From Paenibacillus sp. FSL R5-0345 (GTDB lineage Bacteria; Bacillota; Bacilli; Paenibacillales; Paenibacillaceae): DNA of 64,000 bases. The notes beneath the pieces were generated by a model that was given only the letters and a program-made list of their open reading frames with translations, was not told where the DNA came from and searched no databases. A program made the position numbers and the translations under genes. Shown here one piece after another: positions 7,911 through 15,780 of this stretch (positions are counted from its first letter, which is position 1; each line of letters opens with the position of its first letter). The DNA is taken from assembly GCF_000758585.1 (NCBI RefSeq), contig NZ_CP009281.1, positions 5,208,001 through 5,272,000 on the forward strand, written 5' to 3'.

Positions 7911-9119
7911 TTAGGAAAAATAGATCTTCAACAAATCATACAAATCTGTGCTTCGAAACAGCTCGTTATAGTAGTGAGTTTTGGTCGATGGGACATGTCT
8001 GTGCCGAAATCCAATCAAGCTGTGATCATCCGTATAATAATTGGAGATCGCTTCCCCACCGGTAGTAATCAAAGCCTCCAGCATGTATTCAATATCGAGT
8101 GCTCCTATGAAAATTTTGGGACCTAAAACTATCGTGTAGGGAGTGGACATGTGCTCAAGTGCTCCACAAATCGCGTGCGACTCCACAACTTCTGGCATCC
8201 AAACGAACTCGGTTGCAGGATGAGGGATTGAACCCAGAAGAACAGATGGTTGACGCGTAGGCGATAAATCCAGCACCCGACACTCATAATTGCTGTACGT
8301 CTGTTCATACAGATTCTCTATCCTCGCTATTTCCTCCGCACTAGCATTTACTACAGGAAATAAAACGGTAATCATAGGAGGAATCCCTCTGCGGAATCGC
8401 GCCTGATGGCGAGTTAAATGATACGTATATCTCCATCTGCGATGATTTTCAATGGAATGTAACTGTGCGGATACACTAAAGGTTGAATCCACACGATAAT
8501 TTACAAGCTCCACGGGTATAAAGCGAATATCACAATGTTCAGCCAGTCTCAGCCAGTAATCATAATCCTCCACAGGCTCCATTCCGTACCCTCCAACAAG
8601 CTTTGCAACCTGCGATTTGTACATGAAAGAAACGCCTATTAGCGAATAATCCAGCAATCTCTCTTTGGGCTGTGACTGATAATTTCGCTGAGTAGCCAGT
8701 TGGTGTTCGTTATGAAGTTGGTTTCCCTCGTTATCTATACTTTGAAAAGAACTGTACACGATCCCTAGCTCCTGCGGCCCCTTCACTAGTGCACCTCGAA
8801 GGATCTCGAGGAAGCGGGGTTCATAAACATTATCACTGGAGACCCAGCTCAAATACTGAATATTGGGTTCGTTAAACAAAAGATCAAAGCCCGTATTCAG
8901 CGCATGTGCGATCCCCCTATTCGGCACATAAGAGATAACAGCTACCCTTGGATCCTCCGCTATGATGGACTGCACAAGCGGTTCCATTTCTGGCGCTCCA
9001 TCAATCACAATGATCAGTCGGAATTCGGTGAAGGTTTGGCGCAGAACAGACTCCAGAGCTTGCCGGAGAAATTCCGGCTTTTGGGTATACAAAGGCATAA
9101 CTACCCCTACATCCACCAT
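7911..9119 (-). CDS. Glycosyltransferase family 2 protein with a degenerate second GT-A-like domain
   Basis: 402 residues. Residues 1-220 form a GT2 domain: VVMPLYTQKPEFLRQALESV, the acidic nucleotide-binding site in WVSSDNVYEP, and the ED catalytic segment PVEDYDYWLRLAEHC. From about residue 245 a second segment, ITVLFPVVNASAEEIARIEN then LYEQTYSNYECRVLD, resembles the start of another GT2 domain but lacks an obvious acidic motif. The ATG follows AGAGAGGTAAAAATC. It is first gene of a two-gene operon with the GT4-like enzyme. It has no membrane helices, so it is probably cytosolic and modifies a protein or nucleotide-linked substrate. Confidence 0.88.
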   Translation of the reverse strand: MVDVGVVMPLYTQKPEFLRQALESVLRQTFTEFRLIIVIDGAPEMEPLVQSIIAEDPRVAVISYVPNRGIAHALNTGFDLLFNEPNIQYLSWVSSDNVYEPRFLEILRGALVKGPQELGIVYSSFQSIDNEGNQLHNEHQLATQRNYQSQPKERLLDYSLIGVSFMYKSQVAKLVGGYGMEPVEDYDYWLRLAEHCDIRFIPVELVNYRVDSTFSVSAQLHSIENHRRWRYTYHLTRHQARFRRGIPPMITVLFPVVNASAEEIARIENLYEQTYSNYECRVLDLSPTRQPSVLLGSIPHPATEFVWMPEVVESHAICGALEHMSTPYTIVLGPKIFIGALDIEYMLEALITTGGEAISNYYTDDHSLIGFRHRHVPSTKTHYYNELFRSTDLYDLLKIYFS

Positions 9120-9208
9120 GATTTTTACCTCTCTCTACATTGGAGTATAAGATTAGTATATTTAAATTCCACATTAGTGCCTGTGCGAATGCCTTTATGA
9201 GATTTATT

Positions 9209-9256
9209 GCGCCTAAAAAAGAAGCAACCACCCTGTTTGTATCGGTGATTGCTTCT
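9209..9256 (-). terminator. Intrinsic terminator after the 9280-9654 gene
   Basis: On the minus strand AGAAGCAATCACC pairs with GGTGGTTGCTTCT and is followed by TTTTTTA. It insulates the glycosyltransferase operon from the upstream small gene. Confidence 0.75.
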
Positions 9257-9279
9257 TGCTTTCCCCCAAAAAAAACTTG

Positions 9280-9654
9280 TTATACAGGTATAGAAAGTGC
9301 CGAAATCTCCGTTAATTCAGATTGAAGCACTCTCTGATCGGTAACAAGATTTCCAAACTCGTCCAATCCGTACGTGGAACATACTACATTTGCTAATGGA
9401 AAAGAGGTACTTATCTGAACCTCGTAAGCGACATTCCCAGCAATGAAGAACTCTCTGATATCAGAACTCATCGCAGGAACATAATAACCTGTGACATAAA
9501 GCGGAGTAAGTGCAAGCGTTGAATACGGAACCCCGAAGATTTCGACGATCACCATTGCGTTTGCATTACTAGTATTACGAACACTAACAGCTACATTACT
9601 CGCCGCTGTTCCAGTTGCTCTTGTGTTGGTAATAAGACCGGTAGTAAAAGGCAT
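9280..9654 (-). CDS. Uncharacterised small beta-rich protein, paralogue 1
   Basis: A 124-residue protein that I do not recognise. It starts MPFTTGLITNT and is rich in Thr, Ser, Asn, Ala and Val with alternating hydrophobic residues, suggesting beta-sheet. It shares blocks with the protein at 9919-10284: TTG-ITNT at the N-terminus, FIAGN-AYEVQ in the middle, and QRVLQSELT-I near the C-terminus. There is no signal peptide or membrane helix and one Cys (VVCSTYG). The ATG at 9654 is 8 nt from AAGGAG; two upstream in-frame ATGs are less well placed. It is divergent from its paralogue and next to the glycosyltransferases. It may be a surface or spore-coat component or a glycosylation substrate, by inference only. 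Confidence 0.75.
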   Translation of the reverse strand: MPFTTGLITNTRATGTAASNVAVSVRNTSNANAMVIVEIFGVPYSTLALTPLYVTGYYVPAMSSDIREFFIAGNVAYEVQISTSFPLANVVCSTYGLDEFGNLVTDQRVLQSELTEISALSIPV

Positions 9655-9918
9655 TTCCATCACTCCTTCCCTCATTTTCTATCAATATACTCAGGAGTCA
9701 TTTGGAAGTTGTGAGACAGGAGGTCGGGGAGATTCATGGAATAATCGCCAAATAGACAGGCACACAGTTCTTTTTATTCATTTATCATAAAAGAGATTTT
9801 CCCCTTCAATACTACTTATCATATCTCCAATTTCCGCAATTTTTCTGATGCCCTTGTCCAAGCACAATGCACCTCAATTCATATATATATAGCAAACTAA
9901 TATAAGAGGGTGAAGCTC

Positions 9919-10284
9919 ATGGCAAGCACAACAGGTATAATTACGAACACAGGTACTATCCCAGCAACCAACGTGATCATCAACATCGACAATGACAACC
10001 TTAGTTTTTCTTCTAACGTGGTCTATCACATTTACGTATGGAATACTCTTGTTAGTAAGGCTTTAGTCTACTCCAGCTCATTGAATATTAATGCTAACAC
10101 CAGCCAGTTTCTCGGTTTTAATATCGCAGGCAATTCAGCATATGAAGTACAATTTCTCGTAACTGGAAACGCACCGGCAGACACGATTATTACAGTATTC
10201 GGAACGGATTCGTCAGGAAACGTCATCCCTCATCAAAGAGTGCTGCAATCCGAACTTACTTTCATAGCTCAGCTGAACCCGTAA
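9919..10284 (+). CDS. Uncharacterised small beta-rich protein, paralogue 2
   Basis: A 121-residue protein starting MASTTGIITNTG. It is rich in Asn, Ser, Thr, Ile and Val. It is paralogous to the 9280-9654 product: shared TTG-ITNT, NIAGNSAYEVQ and HQRVLQSELTFIAQL blocks. The ATG at 9919 follows AGAGGGTG; an upstream GTG at 9910 lies inside the ribosome site. The BNR-propeller gene follows 33 nt downstream in the same direction, so they are probably cotranscribed. There is no signal peptide. Family unknown to me; the conserved C-terminal block suggests a structural or interaction motif. Confidence 0.75.
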   Translation: MASTTGIITNTGTIPATNVIINIDNDNLSFSSNVVYHIYVWNTLVSKALVYSSSLNINANTSQFLGFNIAGNSAYEVQFLVTGNAPADTIITVFGTDSSGNVIPHQRVLQSELTFIAQLNP

Positions 10285-10317
10285 GTGCCGAAAACTCTAT
10301 GACGAAAGGAGCTTTGT

Positions 10318-11535
10318 ATGGTTAATATTCAACTTTCGCCGAGCACAAGCACTCAATTCGAGCCCACCATCGCGGTAAATTGGCTTAATCCTTCGGTCAT
10401 GGTCGCCGTGGCTGTAGATCTTCGAACAGGCCCTCCCAATATAGGTTTGTACAAATCTATTGACGCAGGTGCCACTTGGACAACAACGTTATTACCGTTA
10501 CCCACAGGGTTTGCAGGCATCGAAGCACCACATATTGATTATATTTTTCCGACCACGTTCGTAGTATTGGCTCATGCCTTCGATTCTGACGGTCTCAGCG
10601 GCTCGATCGTTTCCTATACATCTGTCGACAACGCATCTTCATTCGGACCGCCAGTCATCGTAAATCAAGGGTTTGGACAGTTTGTGAATGATGACCAGGT
10701 GGTCGTTGTCACCGACAAGGCTGGATCAAGTCCCTTTTTTGGCAATGTATATACTGGTTATACGCATGATTACAACACGCAATTCATACCAGGAAATACG
10801 ATATTCTTCAATCGTTCCCTAGATAGCGGTAATACCTATTCCAGTCCCAGCCTGCTGTCTTCGATCGAAGAATTTGAAGAATTCCCCGGTATAGCCATTA
10901 CATTAAATGGGATTGTTGTTGTGGGATGGATCAATCAGCCTCCTGGTAATACCGATCTTAAAATTACCACATCTCCAGACGGCGGGGTCACCTTCACCCC
11001 TGAAACCAGGGTCGCCAGCGTTGTAGTCCCACCAGATCCATTGCCGGGATATACATTTAGATGCTTGACATACCCTTCCCTCGCAGCAGATATTTCTAAT
11101 GCACCGACGACGCGAGGGAATGTCTATGCTGTGTGGCAAGATTTTCGAGAAGGCTATTCCGATATATTTATTGCTACTTCCACTAATTTCGGTGTGGATT
11201 GGGGTGCACCCATATCCATTACGGGTAGTCCAGTAGGCTCCCAAAACTTTTTCCCAGCCATCACCGTGTCCCCAGCGGATGGTGCAATATTCGTTAACTA
11301 TTACACGAATCGAGTTAATCCTCTCAACCTTGATGTTTATCTAGCTACATCTAGAGATGGCGGTATGACGTTTATAAACACCCGTATAACGACAACTTCC
11401 TTTGACGTCACCGGCATTCCCCTAATTGGGGACTACATCGGCAATGCCATCGTCCCCCAAACAGGCCGTCTAGTGAGTGTATGGACGGACACGCGGACTG
11501 GTACAGAGAACATCTGGTTCGGTGATAATCAATAA
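10318..11535 (+). CDS. Sialidase-fold BNR/Asp-box repeat protein
   Basis: A 405-residue predicted six-bladed beta-propeller. Asp-box motifs (S-x-D-x-G-x-T-W) appear at about residues 47 (SIDAGATW), 167 (SLDSGNTY), 219 (SPDGGVTF) and 345 (SRDGGMTF). Two weaker copies lie at 102 (SVDNASSF) and 288 (STNFGVDW). There is no signal peptide and no FRIP motif typical of true exo-sialidases, so enzymatic activity is doubtful; it may be a binding or structural propeller. The ATG follows GAAAGGAGC. It probably forms an operon with the small paralogue upstream. In this neighbourhood it may act on or bind glycans made by the nearby glycosyltransferases, by inference. Confidence 0.82.
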   Translation: MVNIQLSPSTSTQFEPTIAVNWLNPSVMVAVAVDLRTGPPNIGLYKSIDAGATWTTTLLPLPTGFAGIEAPHIDYIFPTTFVVLAHAFDSDGLSGSIVSYTSVDNASSFGPPVIVNQGFGQFVNDDQVVVVTDKAGSSPFFGNVYTGYTHDYNTQFIPGNTIFFNRSLDSGNTYSSPSLLSSIEEFEEFPGIAITLNGIVVVGWINQPPGNTDLKITTSPDGGVTFTPETRVASVVVPPDPLPGYTFRCLTYPSLAADISNAPTTRGNVYAVWQDFREGYSDIFIATSTNFGVDWGAPISITGSPVGSQNFFPAITVSPADGAIFVNYYTNRVNPLNLDVYLATSRDGGMTFINTRITTTSFDVTGIPLIGDYIGNAIVPQTGRLVSVWTDTRTGTENIWFGDNQ

Positions 11536-11597
11536 GCTATGAATAAACCTGTGATGATTAATTAGAAGAGTGTTAAATTAGTACATCCACCTACAAT

Positions 11598-11640
11598 AAA
11601 GGATGCCCAACCAATATGGGGCATCCTTTATTTGTGATTT
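11598..11640 (+). terminator. Intrinsic terminator after the BNR gene
   Basis: AAAGGATGCCC and GGGCATCCTTT form the stem (11598-11629), followed by ATTTGTGATTTTT. Confidence 0.7.
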
Positions 11641-11657
11641 TTCAAGTAATTTTTTCA

Positions 11658-11683
11658 TTTAAAAAGCCCCCAAAAGGGGGCTT
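11658..11683 (-). terminator. Intrinsic terminator of cymR
   Basis: On the minus strand AAGCCCCC-TTTT-GGGGGCTT (11683 to 11664) is followed by TTTAAATG, giving a run of T after the stem. Confidence 0.75.
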
Positions 11684-11730
11684 AGACTTTGATAAACCAA
11701 GATTTTAAGTTTTTGTTCTACATACAGTAA

Positions 11731-12150
11731 CTAGATATAGAACATATAATTGTCTGCTAAGCTCTCTTCTTTAAAATTAATCAAGTCATGAAGCGTTGTG
11801 GAATCCAGTACGTCTGCAATGCTGTCGCGAATACGCAACCATAAATCACGTTTTGCCGCATCATCTTCTTCAGTGAAATCTACCGGAGAAATTGGACCCT
11901 CCAACACACGAATGATGTCTCCTGCTGTAATAGCACTGGCCTCACGTGATAAAATGTATCCACCGTATGCACCACGAATGCTTTTTACAAGTCCTGCGTT
12001 ACGCAGAGGAGCGATTAGTTGCTCCAGATAATGCTCAGAAAGTCCATTTTTCTCAGCGATACTCTTAAGTGAGGTCGGTCCTTCACCAAATTTCAGTGCA
12101 AGCTCCATCATAATTGTTAGTCCGTAACGTCCTTTGGTTGATATTTTCAA
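11731..12150 (-). CDS. cymR: Rrf2-family regulator CymR (cysteine metabolism repressor)
   Basis: A 139-residue winged-helix Rrf2 repressor very close to B. subtilis CymR, beginning MKISTKGRYGLTIMMELALK. It has the recognition segment LSEHYLEQLIAPLRNAGLV, the wing SIRGAYGGYIL, then ITAGDIIRVLEGPISPV and a C-terminus ending in YMFYI. It has no cysteine, unlike the Fe-S sensor IscR. In B. subtilis CymR works with the cysteine synthase CysK to repress sulfur uptake genes. The start is TTG (12148-12150) with AGAGGTG upstream. It is divergent from mnmA, with a hairpin at 12302-12330 between them. Confidence 0.93.
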   Translation of the reverse strand: MKISTKGRYGLTIMMELALKFGEGPTSLKSIAEKNGLSEHYLEQLIAPLRNAGLVKSIRGAYGGYILSREASAITAGDIIRVLEGPISPVDFTEEDDAAKRDLWLRIRDSIADVLDSTTLHDLINFKEESLADNYMFYI

Positions 12151-12301
12151 AGGGGCACCTCTTTCGGTTTAGTTTCTAGTTATTGTATACTATTGATTTG
12201 GTAAGTCATGCGATTGTCATATCAAGGTATTCCGATGATTACTCTTAGTTTATGTTATCATATTCGAAGTCACAAATGAAATGGCAAACGAAACATTTTG
12301 C

Positions 12302-12330
12302 AAAAATGTTCACCCCTGGTGGACATTTTT
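12302..12330. terminator. Terminator-like hairpin between cymR and mnmA
   Basis: AAAAATGTTCACC and GGTGGACATTTTT pair over 13 bp with one mismatch around a 3-nt loop. T/A runs on both sides make it terminator-like in both directions. It lies in the divergent region upstream of the mnmA promoter, where no gene end requires it. Confidence 0.55.
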
Positions 12331-12372
12331 CTATTTTCAGCCTCTTATTTTAGGGTTTACAGTAGACAGGTA

Positions 12373-12381
12373 TGTTATAAT
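12373..12381 (+). promoter_or_regulatory. Extended -10 promoter of mnmA
   Basis: TGTTATAAT gives a consensus -10 (12376-12381) with the upstream TG of an extended -10. There is no good -35 at 17 nt; TTTACA (12356-12361) lies at only 14 nt. Confidence 0.5.
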
Positions 12382-12442
12382 ACTTTTTGAGCCGGGTGTT
12401 CCATGAATAACCGGTATTTTGGGTACAGAAATGGTGATTACG

Positions 12443-13564
12443 ATGACAAAAGCAAAACAAGACACCCGTGTCGTCGTCGGCATGTCCGGAGGGGTCGATT
12501 CCTCCGTCACGGCGCTTCTGCTCAAGCAGCAGGGCTATGACGTCATCGGCATCTTCATGAAGAATTGGGACGATACCGACGAATTCGGAGTATGTACAGC
12601 CGAAAGCGATGCAGAGGATGTTCGCCGCGTATGCGAGCAGATTGATATTCCTTACTATACCGTTAATTTCGAGAAGGAATACTTCGACAAAGTATTTTCA
12701 TATTTTCTCGATGAATATAAGGCCGGCCGGACGCCTAATCCAGACGTCATGTGCAACCGAGAGATCAAATTCGGGGAGTTCCTGAACAAAGCCCTTCAGC
12801 TTGGCGCCGATTATGTAGCGACTGGACATTATGCACGCGTTATAGAAGAAGATGGTGTGTACAAGCTGCTCCGCGGTGTAGACAACAATAAAGACCAGAC
12901 CTATTTCTTGAACGCGCTGGGCCAATATCAGCTCTCTAAAGCAATGTTCCCGATTGGTCATCTTCCGAAACCGGAAGTTCGGAGAATTGCCGAAGAAGCC
13001 GGACTCTATACTGCCAAGAAAAAAGACAGTACAGGCGTCTGCTTTATCGGTGAGCGTAACTTCCGTGAATTCCTCAGCCAGTATCTGCCTGCACAATCTG
13101 GTGACATGGTAGATATAGCCACTGGGGAAATCAAAGGCCGCCATGATGGTCTTATGTACTATACATTGGGTCAGCGTCAAGGCCTTGGCATTGGCGGATC
13201 CGGTAACGGCGAACCTTGGTTTGTAGCCGAAAAAGACCTTAGCCGCAACATTCTTTATGTAGTTCAAGGAGACAAGCACCACAGCCTGTACTCCACTAGT
13301 CTAATTGCCTCCGGTGTAAACTGGATTAACGGGCATGAGCTAGGTCCTGAGCCGCTAAAATGCACTGCTAAATTCCGGTATCGCCAGCCTGATCAAGGTG
13401 TAACGCTCACCGCACGGAAAGACGGAACGATAAACGTAGACTTTGATGTTCCGCAAAAAGCGATTACGCCAGGCCAAGCCGTTGTCTTCTATCTCGGTGA
13501 GCAATGTCTCGGCGGCGGCACGATCGAATATGCAGAAAAGGTCGTTCCTTCAGCGCAAGCTTAA
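12443..13564 (+). CDS. mnmA: tRNA-specific 2-thiouridylase MnmA
   Basis: Makes 2-thiouridine at position 34 of Lys, Glu and Gln tRNAs, using ATP and sulfur relayed from a cysteine desulfurase. The PP-loop is VVVGMSGGVDSSVTALLL. The catalytic cysteines are in NPDVMCNREIKFGEF (first) and DSTGVCFIGERNFREF (second), the pair needed for persulfide transfer. 373 residues, normal size. The ATG at 12443, giving MTKAKQDTRVVVG, matches the usual N-terminus; a TTG at 12419 and an ATG at 12431 are open upstream but give an unusual extension. A terminator follows at 13608. Confidence 0.95.
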   Translation: MTKAKQDTRVVVGMSGGVDSSVTALLLKQQGYDVIGIFMKNWDDTDEFGVCTAESDAEDVRRVCEQIDIPYYTVNFEKEYFDKVFSYFLDEYKAGRTPNPDVMCNREIKFGEFLNKALQLGADYVATGHYARVIEEDGVYKLLRGVDNNKDQTYFLNALGQYQLSKAMFPIGHLPKPEVRRIAEEAGLYTAKKKDSTGVCFIGERNFREFLSQYLPAQSGDMVDIATGEIKGRHDGLMYYTLGQRQGLGIGGSGNGEPWFVAEKDLSRNILYVVQGDKHHSLYSTSLIASGVNWINGHELGPEPLKCTAKFRYRQPDQGVTLTARKDGTINVDFDVPQKAITPGQAVVFYLGEQCLGGGTIEYAEKVVPSAQA

Positions 13565-13607
13565 GTGAAGTCTATAACTTACAACATAAACCCTAGAATA
13601 AACCTAT

Positions 13608-13645
13608 GAAATAGCTGTATTTAATACAGCTATTTCTTGTTTTTA
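13608..13645 (+). terminator. Intrinsic terminator of mnmA
   Basis: GAAATAGCTGTA and TACAGCTATTTC form a 12-bp stem (13608-13636), followed by TTGTTTTT. Confidence 0.75.
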
Positions 13646-13660
13646 GAATTTCTTTTTGAC

Positions 13661-13797
13661 TTAGTTGTATGATGTACATCTAAATTCTCCCAATCTCCCT
13701 TTTCTGTCTTCACATTCCAAAAATAGATGTATGAACTGCAGTTATACTACATCATCAGCGCTAAAATGAGGTTTTAGTTGTATGAAATACAACTAAA
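13661..13797. repeat. Cluster of three related palindromic units
   Basis: Three similar units are spaced about 55 nt apart: TTAGTTGTATGATGTACATC... (13661-13685), AATAGATGTATGAACTGCAG... (about 13722-13750), and TTTAGTTGTAT-GAA-ATACAACTAAA (13773-13797). The last is a perfect 11-bp-arm palindrome; the first is imperfect. No ORF covers the stretch. It lies between the mnmA terminator and the opp-operon terminator, where there should be little transcription. Confidence 0.6.
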
Positions 13798-13829
13798 TGA
13801 CTATGGAGCCAGCGATTCAAATAGAAACA

Positions 13830-13875
13830 AAAAGAACAGCAGTTCAGATATCGCTATCTGAACTGCTGTTCTTTT
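13830..13875. terminator. Strong bidirectional terminator, end of opp operon
   Basis: A perfect 21-bp inverted repeat (AAAAGAACAGCAGTTCAGAT... and its complement) flanks a 4-nt loop, with T-rich tails on both strands. On the minus strand it ends the oppDFBCA operon. Confidence 0.85.
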
Positions 13876-13913
13876 ATTACTAATAGTATTAATTTAATTC
13901 CTGCTATTCCTAC

Positions 13914-15761
13914 TTACTGAGCTACTACAGCTTTATCCGCAGAAACTGCAATGTCATTATAGTAAAGTCCAGTTCCATCACCAATTCCATAATTCAGTAT
14001 ACGGTTGTTGACCGGAACTAGGGCCGCACGATAAAGCGTAGGGAATACAGGAATCTCGTTAACCATAAACTGTTGCCATTCTTTATAGATCTCTTTACGT
14101 TTATTTACATCGAATGCATCCTCGGAGACTCCTTCAGCGAGCAACCGATCATTCTCTGCACTCGAGTAACGCGGGAAGTTAAAGATCGCGTCTTTACCAT
14201 AAAGACCTGTTGGGTCAACATCAATTCCTACAGTCCAAGCACCTTGGTACACATCAACGGTAGGATCATCCTCACCATTTTGTCCAACACGGTCATAGAA
14301 CGTATTAAATTCTACCATCTCCAAATTCACATTCAGACCAATCGCTTTCCAGGATTGTACATAATATTGAGCTAATGGTTCTGCGATGTCCGATCCTGTC
14401 ATCGAGATGAAATTAATTTTCAGCTCACTACCATCCGGATTCGTTCTAAATTCACCGTTAAGTTTGTAACCAGCATCATCCAAGATCTTCTTAGCAGCTT
14501 CTGGATCATAAGGTACACCTGGATTAGAAGCATCATGGAATTCCGGATGAGAAGGTGGAATTAAAGTTGTCGCATTCCAGCGAAGACCACTATAGAACTT
14601 CTTACCCACTGTATCATTGTCTACAGCAGCCCACATGGCTTTACGCAGGTTCACATCCGCCATTTTAGCTTTAGGATCGGTAGCAACGACTTTTTTCTCC
14701 GCATCCCATTTACCAAGCTTAAATCCAATATACGTATATGCACGGTCAACAGCACCGAGATACTCAACATTGGACATCTTTGCATTATCCGGGAATTGAT
14801 CAATAGGGAAGGCATCCACCAAGTCAACTCCACCAGACTTCAGTTCTTGCACAACAGTCGTAGGGTTGATTACCTTCAAAATTACTTTATCCAGTTTAGG
14901 TGCGCCGCGCCAGTAATCTTCATTCTTAACGAATACTACAGACTCACCAGGAACGATACTTTCCACTTTAAAAGCTCCGAAGCCAATTGGCTTTTGACGA
15001 ACTTCAGGGGATGAGGAGATTTTGGCAACATCCATACCACCAAAGATATGTTTAGCTAATGGATAAATCCATATGCCACCTGTTAACAGGGAAGGGGAAG
15101 ATTTAAGATAAGTAATTTGCAGCTTCTTCTCACCCAGAACTTTAATACCAGAAATGGTCTTTGCTTTTCCGGAGTGGTATTCTTCCATACCTTCAATATT
15201 CGTAAAGTCAGAGCCGTAACGTGGACCATCATATTTCGGATTACCAATAACCTCATGCGCGAACAGCCAATCTTCTGCTGTCACCGGCTTTCCATCCTGC
15301 CAGTTCACATTGTCGCGAATCGTAAAGGTAAAGGTCCGTCCATCTTCTGCTACTTCATAAGTTGCTGCACCATCATTCGTGTACACATAGTCTTTGTCCC
15401 AAGTTAACAAACCTTCATCGAACCAATTCAGCACTTCAGCATCTGGAGCTCCAGAATAGAAGTTCAAGTTCAAGGTACCTTCAAACGGACTGTCGGAAAC
15501 GAGTCCAAACGTAATTGTCCCGCCATCAATAGCTTCACCTTGATTAGTCTTAATGTTACTGAAATCTTTAATGTTATAAAGTCCGTCTTCTGCTTCAGGA
15601 GCTGCCGTCGCTTCTGCGGTTTCCGCAGGAGCACTGGCACTTGGTGCTGCTGTTGACTCAGCCGCTCCGTTGTTGTTCTTGGAGCCGCAAGCCGCAAGAG
15701 CGAACAACATTACTAACATTAATGAAACTAGTAAAGCTTTTGAACGAATGGCTTTTCTCAT
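13914..15761 (-). CDS. Oligopeptide ABC transporter substrate-binding lipoprotein (OppA family)
   Basis: A 615-residue extracellular solute-binding protein, family 5. The N-terminus is a lipoprotein signal: a basic start (MRKAIRSK), a hydrophobic core, and lipobox LAAC followed by GSKNNNG, then an Ala/Ser/Thr/Glu linker. Mature motifs include TFTIRDNVNWQDGKPVTAED and KAMWAAVDNDTV. It is anchored to the outer face of the membrane and delivers peptides to the OppB/OppC pore. It is the last gene of the operon, unlike B. subtilis opp, where the binding protein comes first. The ATG has GGGAGG upstream. Confidence 0.93.
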   Translation of the reverse strand: MRKAIRSKALLVSLMLVMLFALAACGSKNNNGAAESTAAPSASAPAETAEATAAPEAEDGLYNIKDFSNIKTNQGEAIDGGTITFGLVSDSPFEGTLNLNFYSGAPDAEVLNWFDEGLLTWDKDYVYTNDGAATYEVAEDGRTFTFTIRDNVNWQDGKPVTAEDWLFAHEVIGNPKYDGPRYGSDFTNIEGMEEYHSGKAKTISGIKVLGEKKLQITYLKSSPSLLTGGIWIYPLAKHIFGGMDVAKISSSPEVRQKPIGFGAFKVESIVPGESVVFVKNEDYWRGAPKLDKVILKVINPTTVVQELKSGGVDLVDAFPIDQFPDNAKMSNVEYLGAVDRAYTYIGFKLGKWDAEKKVVATDPKAKMADVNLRKAMWAAVDNDTVGKKFYSGLRWNATTLIPPSHPEFHDASNPGVPYDPEAAKKILDDAGYKLNGEFRTNPDGSELKINFISMTGSDIAEPLAQYYVQSWKAIGLNVNLEMVEFNTFYDRVGQNGEDDPTVDVYQGAWTVGIDVDPTGLYGKDAIFNFPRYSSAENDRLLAEGVSEDAFDVNKRKEIYKEWQQFMVNEIPVFPTLYRAALVPVNNRILNYGIGDGTGLYYNDIAVSADKAVVAQ

Positions 15762-15780
15762 TTAATCATTTCCTCCCTTA

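Noticed and set aside
9676..9918. Sporulation sigma-K or sigma-E promoters in the divergent gap of the two small paralogues.
   Set aside because: The AT-rich CATATATATA stretch at about 9880 does not match a full -10/-35 pair, so no promoter is claimed.
10318..11535. Exo-alpha-sialidase enzyme assignment.
   Set aside because: Asp boxes fit the fold, but the FRIP motif was not found and no signal peptide is present; activity is not claimed.
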